DNA of 64,000 bases from positions 1,860,001-1,924,000 of the forward strand of contig NZ_AP031497.1 in NCBI RefSeq assembly GCF_042853465.1, written 5' to 3'. The translations under genes and the position numbers were made by a program. The notes below the pieces were generated by a model. That model did not search any database and had not been told where the DNA came from. It worked only from the letters and a program-made list of their open reading frames with translations. Of this stretch, positions 26,597 to 35,853 are shown in pieces. The stretch is from Simiduia litorea (GTDB taxonomy: Bacteria > Pseudomonadota > Gammaproteobacteria > Pseudomonadales > Cellvibrionaceae). Every line of letters starts with the position of its first letter. Positions within the stretch are counted from its first letter, which is position 1.

Positions 26597-26925
26597 ATCT
26601 CAAATGCTTGTTTGCCTAAAAAATGTGCATTTTAAGTGAGATAAGCCGTAAGAGCCTGAGAAGTCAGGATTTTTTATCCTTATTTGTGGGCATAAAAGGG
26701 GCATAGCGCTGGCAAGTCATCAGACGGCTCTTTATAATTGCCGCCGTTTACCTTAACCGAATGTGTTTTTTGTCCTTTCGTCTAAACTACAACGGTATTT
26801 TGTGGTGGATGTAAGGGGGCGTAGGGGTTGTTAGATCAGCCTAGCGCATTCGCAAAGCATTTTTTGAGGGTCGGGCTCCCGGCTTTCGCAGTGATTTCAA
26901 ACTACTAAGTAATTAGGCAGGACGT
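26597..26925. other. Upstream region of the nqr operon
   Basis: About 330 bases without an open frame after the gap terminator. It must carry the nqr promoter, but no convincing -35/-10 pair was found; TTGTCC near 26770 has no good partner. The last 40 bases give a weak leader before the nqrA ATG. Confidence 0.5.
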
Positions 26926-28269
26926 ATGATCAAGATCCGTCGGGGATTGGATTTACCTATATCCGGTGCTCCCGAGCAGACCATTCATGACGCCCCTAAA
27001 GCCAGGTCAGTTGCAGTTCTAGGCGTGGATTACCACGGCATGAAACCGACCATGGCGGTAAAGGAAGGTGACAAGGTCAAGCTTGGGCAGCTGCTGTTTA
27101 GCGACAAGAAAACCGAGGGTGTGCGCTATACCGCGCCAGCCGCAGGTACGATTGCAGCTATAAATCGCGGTGAGAAACGCGTGTTGCAGTCTGTTGTCAT
27201 AGACGTGGAAGGCGATGAGGCTGAGCAATTCGAGCGCTATGCGCCCACTGAATTTGCCGGTTTAAGCGCTGATACCGTGCAGAGTAATCTGGTTAACTCT
27301 GGCTTGTGGACAGCGTTGCGCACGCGTCCATTCAGTAAAGTGCCAGCACTTGGCTCGCGTCCCGCCTCTATATTCGTCACCGCCATGGATACCAATCCGC
27401 TGGCAGCCGACCCCGCCCTGATTATTGCCGAGCATGCTGAAGCCTTTGCACAAGGTTTAACGCTGTTGTCGCGCTTAACAGAAGGTCAGGTGCACGTCTG
27501 TAAAGCGGCTGGGAGCGCAGTGAGTGCCGCCGGTGATCGTATTGCTGTGCACGAGTTTGGCGGTGTTCACCCCGCTGGGAACGCCGGTACACATATTCAT
27601 TTTATCGATCCAGTCAGTGTTAAGAAAACAGTTTGGTCGGTCGGCTATCAGGACGTGATCGCTATTGCCAAGCTATTTACCACCGGTACCTTATTTACTG
27701 ATCGTGTGATTTCTCTTGCTGGCCCTCAAGTTGCGCAGCCACGTCTCGTGCGCACGCGCTTGGGCGCTAACCTAGACGAGTTGACCGCGGGCCAGCTGAA
27801 AGAAGGTGAAAATCGTATTGTCACCGGCTCCGTTTTCGGTGGTCGAACTGCGCGCGGTGCTTTCGCCTATTTGGGTCGTTATCACCAGCAGGTAAGTGTG
27901 CTGGTTGAGGGGCGCGATCGTCCGTTTCTGCACTACATGCGCGCTGGCTTTAACATGTTCTCTACCACCGGCATTTATATTTCAAAATTGTTGGGCGGTG
28001 GTAAGAAGTATGATTTCACCACCACTACCGCCGGTAGTGAGCGAGCCATGGTGCCGATTGGTACTTATGAGCGCATTATGCCGCTGGATATTCTGCCCAC
28101 TCATTTGTTGCGCGCGATTATTGTCGGCGATACCGACATGGCGCAAAAATTGGGCGCGTTAGAGTTAGATGAAGATGATTTGGCCCTGTGTACCTATGTT
28201 TGCCCAGGCAAATACGAATACGGTCCTATCCTGCGCGATAATTTAACCCGTATTGAGAAGGAGGGCTAA
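26926..28269 (+). CDS. nqrA: Na+-translocating NADH:quinone reductase subunit A
   Basis: A 447-residue cytoplasmic subunit beginning MIKIRRGLDLPISG, the hallmark of NqrA, with the quinone-pocket region NPLAADP and the C-terminal ECDLALCTYVCPGKYEYG-like segment (DDLALCTYVCPGKYEYG). It lies peripheral to the membrane and is the first gene of the six-gene operon. NqrB starts three bases after its stop. AGGCAGG precedes the ATG. Confidence 0.97.
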   Translation: MIKIRRGLDLPISGAPEQTIHDAPKARSVAVLGVDYHGMKPTMAVKEGDKVKLGQLLFSDKKTEGVRYTAPAAGTIAAINRGEKRVLQSVVIDVEGDEAEQFERYAPTEFAGLSADTVQSNLVNSGLWTALRTRPFSKVPALGSRPASIFVTAMDTNPLAADPALIIAEHAEAFAQGLTLLSRLTEGQVHVCKAAGSAVSAAGDRIAVHEFGGVHPAGNAGTHIHFIDPVSVKKTVWSVGYQDVIAIAKLFTTGTLFTDRVISLAGPQVAQPRLVRTRLGANLDELTAGQLKEGENRIVTGSVFGGRTARGAFAYLGRYHQQVSVLVEGRDRPFLHYMRAGFNMFSTTGIYISKLLGGGKKYDFTTTTAGSERAMVPIGTYERIMPLDILPTHLLRAIIVGDTDMAQKLGALELDEDDLALCTYVCPGKYEYGPILRDNLTRIEKEG

Positions 28270-28272
28270 GGC

Positions 28273-29478
28273 ATGAAATTTTTACGTAATTGGTTCGACA
28301 GCCTTGAGCCGCACTTCCATAAGGGCGGTAAGTTCGAAAGCTGGTACGCACTATACGAAGCTGTCGATACAGGTTTGTTCCGCCCAGCTGACGTGACTAA
28401 AACCACATCCCACGTGCGCGATGGTATCGATCTAAAGCGCATCATGATTACCGTATGGGCCTGTACTTTCCCAGCTATGTTTTACGGTATGTACAACTTG
28501 GGTTGGCAGGCCAATACCGCCATGGCGGATTTAGGTATTGCTGCCGTTGAAGGTTGGCGTGGTGGCTTGATCGAATTGTTCGCCGGCTATTCTGCCGACA
28601 GCATTTGGGACAACATGATTCACGGCGCTGCTTACTTCCTACCCATTTATATGACGGTATTCGTTGTGGGTGGTTTCTGGGAAGTATTGTTTGCCATGAA
28701 ACGCGGCCACGAAGTTAACGAAGGTTTCTTTGTTACCTCTATCCTGTTCGCCCTCATCTGCCCGCCCGATATCCCTCTGTGGCAGGCTGCCCTCGGTATT
28801 AGCTTTGGTGTTGTGATTGCTAAGGAAGTATTCGGAGGCACCGGTAAAAACTTCTTAAACCCAGCCTTGGCCGGTCGTGCTTTCCTATTCTTTGCCTACC
28901 CAGCATCTATGTCTGGCGATCAGGTTTGGACTGCAGTAGACGGCTTCAGTGGCGCTACCGCTTTATCAATTGCTTATACCGATGGTATGACGGCTTTAGG
29001 TAGCCAGCTAACCTGGCTCGACGCTTTCTATGGTCACATGCAAGGATCAATTGGTGAAGTTTCAACACTGGCCATCTTAATCGGTGGTGTTGTGTTGGTG
29101 GCTTGCAAGATTGCGTCGCTGCGCATCATCACCGGTGTTATGGCTGGCATGATGGCAACGTCCTTTTTGTTTAACGTGCTTGGCAACCCCGAATCCAATC
29201 CGATGATGGCGATGCCCTGGTATTGGCACCTTGTTGTCGGTGGCTTTGCTTTCGGTATGGTCTTTATGGCAACCGATCCGGTGTCAGCGTCCATGACTGA
29301 AACGGGCAAGCTTTGGTTCGGCGCCTTGATTGGTTTCATGGTGGTTATTATTCGTGTGGTGAACCCTGCTTTCCCCGAAGGCATGATGTTAGCAATTCTA
29401 TTCGCTAACTTGTTTGCACCGCTGATTGATCACTTTGTTGTTCAGGCAAACGTTAAGCGGAGGTTGGCACGTGGCTAA
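28273..29478 (+). CDS. nqrB: Na+-NQR subunit B
   Basis: A 401-residue membrane subunit with about ten helices that carries the main sodium pathway, riboflavin and a covalently bound FMN. The flavinylation threonine is in DGFSGATALSIA, the target of ApbE encoded downstream. Conserved GKNFLNPALAGRAFLFFAYP is present. The last eight bases overlap nqrC. Confidence 0.97.
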   Translation: MKFLRNWFDSLEPHFHKGGKFESWYALYEAVDTGLFRPADVTKTTSHVRDGIDLKRIMITVWACTFPAMFYGMYNLGWQANTAMADLGIAAVEGWRGGLIELFAGYSADSIWDNMIHGAAYFLPIYMTVFVVGGFWEVLFAMKRGHEVNEGFFVTSILFALICPPDIPLWQAALGISFGVVIAKEVFGGTGKNFLNPALAGRAFLFFAYPASMSGDQVWTAVDGFSGATALSIAYTDGMTALGSQLTWLDAFYGHMQGSIGEVSTLAILIGGVVLVACKIASLRIITGVMAGMMATSFLFNVLGNPESNPMMAMPWYWHLVVGGFAFGMVFMATDPVSASMTETGKLWFGALIGFMVVIIRVVNPAFPEGMMLAILFANLFAPLIDHFVVQANVKRRLARG

Positions 29479-30232
29479 TAAAGAATCTACTCAAAGAACG
29501 CTTATCGTTGCATTGTTGTTGTGTGTGGTGTGCTCGGTTGTTGTTGCTACGGCGGCCGTGATGTTGAAACCTATGCAAACAGCAAACAAAGCGTTGGATT
29601 TTAAACGTAATATTTTAGCGGCAGCAGGTTTGATGGAAGAGGGCAAAACGGTCGATGAACTGTTTTCCCAGGTGTCTACGAAACTGGTTGATTTGGATAC
29701 GGGTAAATTTACTGATGTGGTGAACGCTGATACTTATGATCAACGTAAAGCATCAAAAGATCCTGCCCGTTCTGAGAAATTATCGCCCGAGCAAGATATT
29801 GCCAAAATTGGTAGCCGTGAAAATATCGCCAAGGTCTACTTGGTGGAAAAAAATGGTGCCATTGATAAAGTGATTTTGCCGATTAAAGGTTACGGCCTTT
29901 GGTCAACCCTTTATGGCTTTATCGCCTTAGAAGCCGATCTCAATACAGTTGTTGGTTTGGGCTTTTATGAGCACGGTGAAACGCCTGGTTTGGGTGGTGA
30001 AGTTGATAATCCAAAGTGGAAAGGCTTGTGGATAGGCAAAGAAGTTTATGCCAATGGTTCAGTTGCCATTGAAGTCATAAAAGGTAATGCCGCCGCCGGA
30101 GATTTGCACAAGGTTGACGGCTTGTCAGGCGCCACGTTAACTAGCCGTGGTGTAGATTACTTAGTCAAATTTTGGATGGGTGAAAACGGTTATGCCAGTT
30201 TTCTTGCCAATCTTAAGAATGGGGAGGCTTAA
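29471..30232 (+). CDS. nqrC: Na+-NQR subunit C
   Basis: A 253-residue subunit with one N-terminal membrane helix and a periplasmic FMN domain. The covalent FMN threonine is in LSGATLTSRGV. The start is GTG 29471, inside the nqrB end, with GGAGG upstream; a longer in-frame extension is not needed. Spacing to nqrD is three bases. Confidence 0.96.
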   Translation: MANKESTQRTLIVALLLCVVCSVVVATAAVMLKPMQTANKALDFKRNILAAAGLMEEGKTVDELFSQVSTKLVDLDTGKFTDVVNADTYDQRKASKDPARSEKLSPEQDIAKIGSRENIAKVYLVEKNGAIDKVILPIKGYGLWSTLYGFIALEADLNTVVGLGFYEHGETPGLGGEVDNPKWKGLWIGKEVYANGSVAIEVIKGNAAAGDLHKVDGLSGATLTSRGVDYLVKFWMGENGYASFLANLKNGEA

Positions 30233-30235
30233 TCC

Positions 30236-30892
30236 ATGAAGACTAAAGATCTTCTGTTTAAACCGGTCATTGAGAACAACCCAATTGCGTTGCAAATTTT
30301 GGGTATATGTTCGGCGCTCGCCGTTACCAGTTCACTGAAAGTGACCTTGGTTATGTGTGTTGCCTTAACATTAGTAACCGCGTTTTCAAACTTCTTTGTT
30401 GCGGTAGTTCGAAACTACATTCCTAATAGCATTCGAATCATTGTGCAGATGACAATTATTGCGTCCTTGGTAATTGTTGTTGATCAGATTCTAAAAGCCG
30501 TGGCTTACGATATCAGTAAGCAATTGTCGGTGTTTGTTGGTCTGATCATCACTAACTGTATCGTGATGGGGCGTGCTGAAGCTTTTGCTATGAAAAACCC
30601 GCCGGTGGCGAGTTTTGTTGATGGTATTGGTAACGGCTTAGGCTATAGCGCACTGTTGATTATTCTGGGCGTGATTCGCGAACTGTTTGGTTCGGGATCT
30701 TTGCTGGGATATAAGATTCTTCCTCTGGTTACCGATGGTGGCTGGTACATCTCTAACGGCCTGTTGTTGTTACCGCCGAGTGCTTTCTTCTTAATTGGTT
30801 TGATCATCTGGGGCTTACGCTCTTGGAAAACCAATCAAGTGGAAACTGAAGAATTTAAAATTTGCGCCAATACCAAAGCGCAGGAGGCTTGA
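30236..30892 (+). CDS. nqrD: Na+-NQR subunit D
   Basis: A 218-residue membrane subunit with six helices. The two cysteines that with those of NqrE hold the intramembrane iron centre are seen in ILGICSALA and ITNCIVMGRAEAFA. GGAGG lies before the ATG. Confidence 0.97.
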   Translation: MKTKDLLFKPVIENNPIALQILGICSALAVTSSLKVTLVMCVALTLVTAFSNFFVAVVRNYIPNSIRIIVQMTIIASLVIVVDQILKAVAYDISKQLSVFVGLIITNCIVMGRAEAFAMKNPPVASFVDGIGNGLGYSALLIILGVIRELFGSGSLLGYKILPLVTDGGWYISNGLLLLPPSAFFLIGLIIWGLRSWKTNQVETEEFKICANTKAQEA

Positions 30893-30895
30893 TAA

Positions 30896-31510
30896 ATGGA
30901 AGCGTTTATTAGTTTGTTTATACGCTCGATTTTTATCGAGAACATGGCTTTGGCATTCTTCTTGGGTATGTGTACTTTCTTAGCTATCTCTAAGAAAGTT
31001 GAAGCAGCGCTTGGCTTGGGTATTGCGGTTGTTGTTGTGTTGGCGATTACCGTGCCGGTTAACAACTTGCTGTATACCTACTTGCTTAAAGATGGCGCCC
31101 TGATTTGGCTTGGTGAAGATTTCGCGACTGTGGATTTAAGCTTTTTAGGCTTGATTACCTACATCGGCGTGATCGCTGCCATTGTACAGATTATGGAAAT
31201 GGTGCTGGATAAATACGTGCCTGCACTTTACAACGCTCTCGGTGTGTTTCTACCCTTGATTACCGTGAACTGCGCCATCATGGGTGCTTCATTGTTTATG
31301 GTTGAGCGCGATTACAACTTCGCTGAAAGCGCCGTGTTTGGTATTGGTTCTGGTGTGGGCTGGGCTCTTGCTATTACCGCCTTAGCGGGAATTCGCGAAA
31401 AAATGAAGTACAGCGATGTGCCAGAGGGCTTACGTGGCCTTGGCATTACCTTTATCACCGTTGGCTTAATGTCGCTTGGCTTTATGTCATTCGGCGGCAT
31501 AGATCTGTAA
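30896..31510 (+). CDS. nqrE: Na+-NQR subunit E
   Basis: A 204-residue membrane subunit, homologous to NqrD and inverted in topology. Iron-centre cysteines are in FFLGMCTFLA and TVNCAIMGASLF. Ribosome site GGAGG; three bases after nqrD. Confidence 0.97.
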   Translation: MEAFISLFIRSIFIENMALAFFLGMCTFLAISKKVEAALGLGIAVVVVLAITVPVNNLLYTYLLKDGALIWLGEDFATVDLSFLGLITYIGVIAAIVQIMEMVLDKYVPALYNALGVFLPLITVNCAIMGASLFMVERDYNFAESAVFGIGSGVGWALAITALAGIREKMKYSDVPEGLRGLGITFITVGLMSLGFMSFGGIDL

Positions 31511-31528
31511 TCGAGGTAAGGACCTAAC

Positions 31529-32752
31529 ATGGACATTACAATTGTAGCGGGTGTCGTCATGTTCACGGTGATCGTGCTTATGCTCGTCGCTGTGATCTTG
31601 AGTGCCCGCGCTAAATTAGTGAATTCAGGCGATGTAACCATCGTTGTGAATGAAGAAAAAACTATTACTGTGCCCGCTGGTGGCAAATTACTCCAAACCT
31701 TGGCTGGCAGCGGCTTATTTTTGCCCTCTGCCTGTGGTGGTGGCGGTAGTTGCGCGCAGTGTAAGTGTGTTGTGCTTGAAGGTGGTGGCGAAATGCTGCC
31801 AACGGAAGAGTCTCACTTTACTAAGCGCGAAGCCAAAGAAGGCTGGCGTTTATCTTGCCAGACTCCTGTGAAGCAAGACATGAAAGTGCACGTTGAAGAA
31901 GACGTGTTCGGCGTTAAGCAGTGGGAGTGTACGGTTGAATCTAACCCTAACGTAGCGACTTTTATTAAAGAGCTAACGCTGCGTTTGCCCGAAGGCGAAA
32001 GTGTGGATTTTCGTGCAGGTGGCTACGTTCAGTTGGAAGCACCTGCACATCACGTGAAATTTTCTGATTTTGAAATCGAAGAAAAGTTTCGCGGTGACTG
32101 GGAGCATTTTGGCTTCTTTAAGTTGGAGTCCAAGGTGACTGAGCCTGTGATTCGCGCTTACTCGATGGCCAACTATCCCGATGAAAAAGGCGTGGTGAAA
32201 TTCAATATTCGTATCGCCACGCCACCGCCGCGCACTCAGGGTTTGCCACCAGGCCAGATGTCTTCTTATGTGTTCAGCTTGAAGCCTGGCGATAAGATTA
32301 CCGTATACGGCCCATTTGGTGAGTTCTTTGCCAAGAAAACCGAGGCGGAAATGGTCTTTATCGGCGGCGGTGCTGGCATGGCGCCTATGCGGTCGCACAT
32401 TTTTGATCAGCTACGTCGTTTGAAGAGCAAGCGTAAGATGTCTTTCTGGTATGGCGCACGCTCTTTACGGGAGCTGTTCTACAAAGAAGACTACGACATG
32501 CTAGCCAATGAAAATGACAACTTTGATTGGCATATTGCATTATCTGATCCTCAGCCAGAAGATAATTGGACTGGTTTGACAGGTTTCATTCATAACGTAT
32601 TGTTCGAGCAATACCTGCGTGATCATGAAGCGCCAGAGGATTGTGAGTTTTACATGTGTGGCCCGCCAATGATGAACCAAGCTGTTATCAAGATGCTGAA
32701 AGATCTGGGCGTTGAAGATGACAATATTATGCTTGATGATTTTGGTGGTTAA
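31529..32752 (+). CDS. nqrF: Na+-NQR subunit F, NADH entry
   Basis: A 407-residue subunit with one N-terminal helix (about 3-25), a 2Fe-2S ferredoxin domain (ACGGGGSCAQCKC and a fourth cysteine in LSCQTPV), an FAD domain (RAYSMANYP) and an NADH domain (FIGGGAGMAPMRSH, EFYMCGPPMMN). It oxidises NADH and starts electron flow through NqrC, NqrB and the D/E iron centre. Confidence 0.97.
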   Translation: MDITIVAGVVMFTVIVLMLVAVILSARAKLVNSGDVTIVVNEEKTITVPAGGKLLQTLAGSGLFLPSACGGGGSCAQCKCVVLEGGGEMLPTEESHFTKREAKEGWRLSCQTPVKQDMKVHVEEDVFGVKQWECTVESNPNVATFIKELTLRLPEGESVDFRAGGYVQLEAPAHHVKFSDFEIEEKFRGDWEHFGFFKLESKVTEPVIRAYSMANYPDEKGVVKFNIRIATPPPRTQGLPPGQMSSYVFSLKPGDKITVYGPFGEFFAKKTEAEMVFIGGGAGMAPMRSHIFDQLRRLKSKRKMSFWYGARSLRELFYKEDYDMLANENDNFDWHIALSDPQPEDNWTGLTGFIHNVLFEQYLRDHEAPEDCEFYMCGPPMMNQAVIKMLKDLGVEDDNIMLDDFGG

Positions 32753-32771
32753 GTTGTTGTTATTGAGTCAC

Positions 32772-33794
32772 ATGAAAGCGAGGGCGCTTCGGCGCACCTC
32801 GTTTTTGTTTTTCTGCACTTTGCTATTTTCACTTTTTTCCTGCTCGCCAGCACCTAAGTCCCAGGTAAAAATCACTGGCTCAACCATGGGCACCAGCTAT
32901 CACGTCACCGTTGTGGCAGATGGCGTTGATGCCGACGGGTTAAAAGCGCAGATTGATGCGCTTCTACTGCGAATCAATCAACAAATGTCGACTTATGATT
33001 CGGACTCCGAGTTAATGCAGTTTAATCGCTCGGAGCAGGGCAAGCCTTTTGAATTGTCCCCGGAATTAGCGTTTGTCCTGTCTGAAAGTCAGCGTATAAA
33101 CCTTCTTACCCAAGGCGCCTTTGACGTCACTGTTGGACCCTTGGTTAACCGATGGGGTTTCGGTCCAGAGGAGGAGCGAGTGATTCCTGCCGCCGAGGAG
33201 CTGGCGACGATTCTGGAAAATGTTGGCGCTAAGTGGTTAAGTATTTCTGATGATGGCAGGCAGGCAATACGAAGAAGACCTATTTTTGTTGACCTATCGG
33301 CCATTGCTAAAGGTTTTGGTGTCGACCAAGTCGCAGAGCTGTTGCGAGATGAAGGGTACCTCAATTATTTGGTTGAAATTGGCGGTGAATTACGAGTGAA
33401 GGGGCATAATGCCCTAGGGTTACCTTGGCGTATTGCCATCGAGCGACCGAATTTGGCGCCCGGTTCTGTGCAGGCTGCTATCGCTCTTCTCAATCGCTCT
33501 GTAGCCACGTCGGGGAGCTATCGCAATTTCCGCGATGTTGATGGTGAACGGTATTCCCATACTATTAACCCCGTTACCGGTTTTCCAGTGGCGCATAATT
33601 TGGTTTCGGTGACGGTTGTTACGGATACGTGCGCAGAAGCGGACGCCTTCGCAACTGGTTTTAGTGTCATGGGGCCAGAAGCGTCTTTGGCCTATGCCGA
33701 GTCGAATAATATGGCAATATTTATGTTGACCGAGGTTGATGGTCGAGTGGTTGAACGTTGGTCTTCGGCGTTTAATCAATATTTGGATGATTAA
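32772..33794 (+). CDS. apbE: FAD:protein FMN transferase ApbE (lipoprotein)
   Basis: A 340-residue exported flavin transferase that attaches FMN to threonines of NqrB and NqrC. The lipobox ends in Cys24 (SLFSC), predicting a periplasmic lipoprotein. The family motifs GSTMGTSYHVTV, DLSAIAKGFGVD, VEIGGELRVKG and the C-terminal TCAEADAFATGF are present. It starts 19 bases after nqrF, in the operon whose products it modifies. The upstream in-frame start lies within nqrF and is rejected. Confidence 0.95.
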   Translation: MKARALRRTSFLFFCTLLFSLFSCSPAPKSQVKITGSTMGTSYHVTVVADGVDADGLKAQIDALLLRINQQMSTYDSDSELMQFNRSEQGKPFELSPELAFVLSESQRINLLTQGAFDVTVGPLVNRWGFGPEEERVIPAAEELATILENVGAKWLSISDDGRQAIRRRPIFVDLSAIAKGFGVDQVAELLRDEGYLNYLVEIGGELRVKGHNALGLPWRIAIERPNLAPGSVQAAIALLNRSVATSGSYRNFRDVDGERYSHTINPVTGFPVAHNLVSVTVVTDTCAEADAFATGFSVMGPEASLAYAESNNMAIFMLTEVDGRVVERWSSAFNQYLDD

Positions 33795-33828
33795 CTCTTT
33801 TTGAAGCGAATTTTCAGAGGTATTTAAG

Positions 33829-34059
33829 ATGGGTACATTACTTATCACTTTTGTTGTGCTCGGTTTGGTTGTAATAGCGATGTCGGTCGGGGTCTTGTTG
33901 GGACGCAAGCCAATCAGCGGATCTTGCGGCGGCATGGCTGCATTGGGAATGGATGTTGCCTGTGATATTTGTAAAGGCGATAAATCAAAATGCGATTCGG
34001 AAGAGCTAGATAGTGTAGATCTGAATCACGACTTAGCTGTCGATGCGACCAAGAAATAG
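33829..34059 (+). CDS. nqrM: Na+-NQR maturation protein NqrM
   Basis: A 76-residue membrane protein with one N-terminal helix (LLITFVVLGLVVIAMSVGVLL) and four cysteines in GSCGGM and VACDICKGDKSKC, the NqrM pattern. In Vibrio it is needed to insert iron into the NqrD/NqrE centre. Its place after apbE completes the maturation set. Confidence 0.94.
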   Translation: MGTLLITFVVLGLVVIAMSVGVLLGRKPISGSCGGMAALGMDVACDICKGDKSKCDSEELDSVDLNHDLAVDATKK

Positions 34060-34094
34060 TATCAATTTACTTATTAGGTTTGTTGGAGTAGAAA

Positions 34095-35495
34095 ATGCCG
34101 AAGAAAAATCACTATGACGTATTGGTGATTGGTGCTGGACCTGGCGGTGAAGGTACGGCTATGGCCGCTGCTAAAGCGGGAAAAAAGGTAGGGGTTATAG
34201 AGAATCGCGCCGGTGTCGGAGGTGCTTGCGTGCACAAGGGCACTATTCCATCAAAGTCTTTACGTCATGTCGTTAAGCAAGTCATACGGCATAAAATTAA
34301 TCCCTTATTTAGGGCAACAGGTGATGCTCACAGCTTCAGTTACCCTAAAATTCTAGCGGAAGCTAGCCGAGTTATTCCTCGCTATGTGGATTTACACACA
34401 GACTTCTACACCCGAAATCGCGCCACAATTCATATTGGTGAAGCCAGCTTTGTTGATGCTAATACATTGTCGGTAAGATTTTCCGACGGTGCAAAAGAGC
34501 GTTTAACCGCTGAAACTATCGTTATAGCAACGGGATCTAGGCCTTATCGCCCGGCGGATATTGATTTTAGTCATGCGCGCGTATACGACAGCGATACTAT
34601 TTTAGATATGAAGCATACCCCACGCTCATTAATCATTTATGGTGCGGGTGTTATTGGTTGCGAGTATGCGTCAATTTTTTCAGGCTTAGGAATTAAAGTT
34701 GATTTAATTAATAGCCGCGAACATCTATTGACCTTTTTGGATGATGAGATCTGCGATGCGTTGAGTTATCACTTGCGCGATATGGGCGTGACGGTGCGCC
34801 ATGGCGAAGAGTATGAGTCGGTCGAAACGAGTGATCGTGGTGTTACACTGAAGCTTAAATCGGGAAAACGTATCCACGGTGATGCGCTGCTTTGGTCTAA
34901 CGGTCGTACAGGTAATACAGATTCATTGGCGTTAGATAAAATTGGCCTGAAAGCCGATGGCCGCGGGCAGCTTAAAGTAAACGATTTATACCAAACTGAT
35001 ATCGATCACATCTATGCCGTTGGCGATGTTATTGGTTGGCCTAGTTTAGCCAGTGCTTCCTATGACCAAGGGCGGGCGGCTGCTTCCAATATTCTTGGCC
35101 AGGAAAGCCGATATGTATCCGATGCCCCAACCGGTATTTATACGCTGCCGGAAATTAGTTCCATTGGTAAAACTGAAAATGAATTAACCGCAGCGCGTAT
35201 TCCTTACGAAGTAGGGCGAGCCTTTTTCAAAAATACAGCCCGAGCCCAAATTAGCGGTGAAAAAGTGGGTGTGTTAAAGATACTGTTTAATGTAGACACC
35301 TTGGAAATTTTAGGCATACATTGTTTTGGCGCTGAAGCATCGGAGATTATTCACATTGGCCAGGCGATTATGAGTCAAAAAGGTGAGGCTAATACCTTAG
35401 CCTACTTTGTTAATACAACCTTTAACTATCCAACAATGGCGGAAGCGTATAGAACCGCTGCGTTAGACGGTTTGAACCGCGTTCAAAAAGTGTAA
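34095..35495 (+). CDS. sthA: Soluble pyridine nucleotide transhydrogenase
   Basis: A 466-residue flavoprotein that equilibrates NADPH and NAD+. The FAD motif is VLVIGAGPGGEGTAMAAAKAG and the second dinucleotide fold LIIYGAGVIGCEYASIF. In the redox-active position only the first cysteine remains (GGACVHKGTIPSK), the second being threonine, as in other SthA enzymes and unlike lipoamide dehydrogenase. The C-terminal dimer domain is normal. GGAG precedes the ATG. Confidence 0.95.
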   Translation: MPKKNHYDVLVIGAGPGGEGTAMAAAKAGKKVGVIENRAGVGGACVHKGTIPSKSLRHVVKQVIRHKINPLFRATGDAHSFSYPKILAEASRVIPRYVDLHTDFYTRNRATIHIGEASFVDANTLSVRFSDGAKERLTAETIVIATGSRPYRPADIDFSHARVYDSDTILDMKHTPRSLIIYGAGVIGCEYASIFSGLGIKVDLINSREHLLTFLDDEICDALSYHLRDMGVTVRHGEEYESVETSDRGVTLKLKSGKRIHGDALLWSNGRTGNTDSLALDKIGLKADGRGQLKVNDLYQTDIDHIYAVGDVIGWPSLASASYDQGRAAASNILGQESRYVSDAPTGIYTLPEISSIGKTENELTAARIPYEVGRAFFKNTARAQISGEKVGVLKILFNVDTLEILGIHCFGAEASEIIHIGQAIMSQKGEANTLAYFVNTTFNYPTMAEAYRTAALDGLNRVQKV

Positions 35496-35507
35496 TTTTT
35501 TATCCAG

Positions 35508-35532
35508 GTACGGCGGCCATTGGCGGCCGTAC
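35508..35532. repeat. Hairpin between convergent sthA and small secreted gene
   Basis: GTACGGC and GCCGTAC form a 7-bp stem with an inner GCC/GGC stem and a single mismatch. No U-tract follows on either strand, so it is a possible transcript end but not a classic terminator. Confidence 0.45.
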
Positions 35533-35542
35533 GGATGACGGG

Positions 35543-35842
35543 TTAGTTGCTAGGCGTTTTATACTGCGCTTTTGGCTTGTGTCGTAGCACACTGTGAATT
35601 ACCCGGTCGCCTTCGAAATAGACAATATAGTTATCGTACTCCCAGCGGGTAATCGGTGGTTGGCCAGTGGCCTCATGTTTGACCGCCGCCGAGCCGTGTG
35701 CGGATTCAACTTGAGTCATCGTTAAGCCTTTTTTGGGTAAATCTAGCCCACTTATACCTTGATGACCTACAGGTATAGCGATTTCTTCCGCTAATGTTAT
35801 GGGCGCTATGACGAGTAAGGTTAAAAAACAAAAAAGCTTCAT
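35543..35842 (-). CDS. Small secreted protein of unknown function
   Basis: A 99-residue protein with a clear signal peptide (LFCFLTLLVIAPITLAEE). The mature part (GLTMTQVESAHGSAAV, then PPITRWEYDNYIVYFEGDRVIHSVL) has the GMTxxQVxxxxG and W-Y-FxxxxV pattern seen in BamE/SmpA-like small domains, so a similar fold is likely. Located next to sthA and a PilZ gene, as in Pseudomonas. Role unknown. Confidence 0.7.
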   Translation of the reverse strand: MKLFCFLTLLVIAPITLAEEIAIPVGHQGISGLDLPKKGLTMTQVESAHGSAAVKHEATGQPPITRWEYDNYIVYFEGDRVIHSVLRHKPKAQYKTPSN

Positions 35843-35853
35843 AGGTTCGTCCT

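Noticed and set aside
26770..26800. TTGTCC with GTATTT as the nqr promoter
   Set aside because: Spacing is 19 bases and the -10 is poor; not strong enough to call.
33420..33935. 171-residue minus-strand frame
   Set aside because: Shadow of apbE and nqrM; no recognisable domain.
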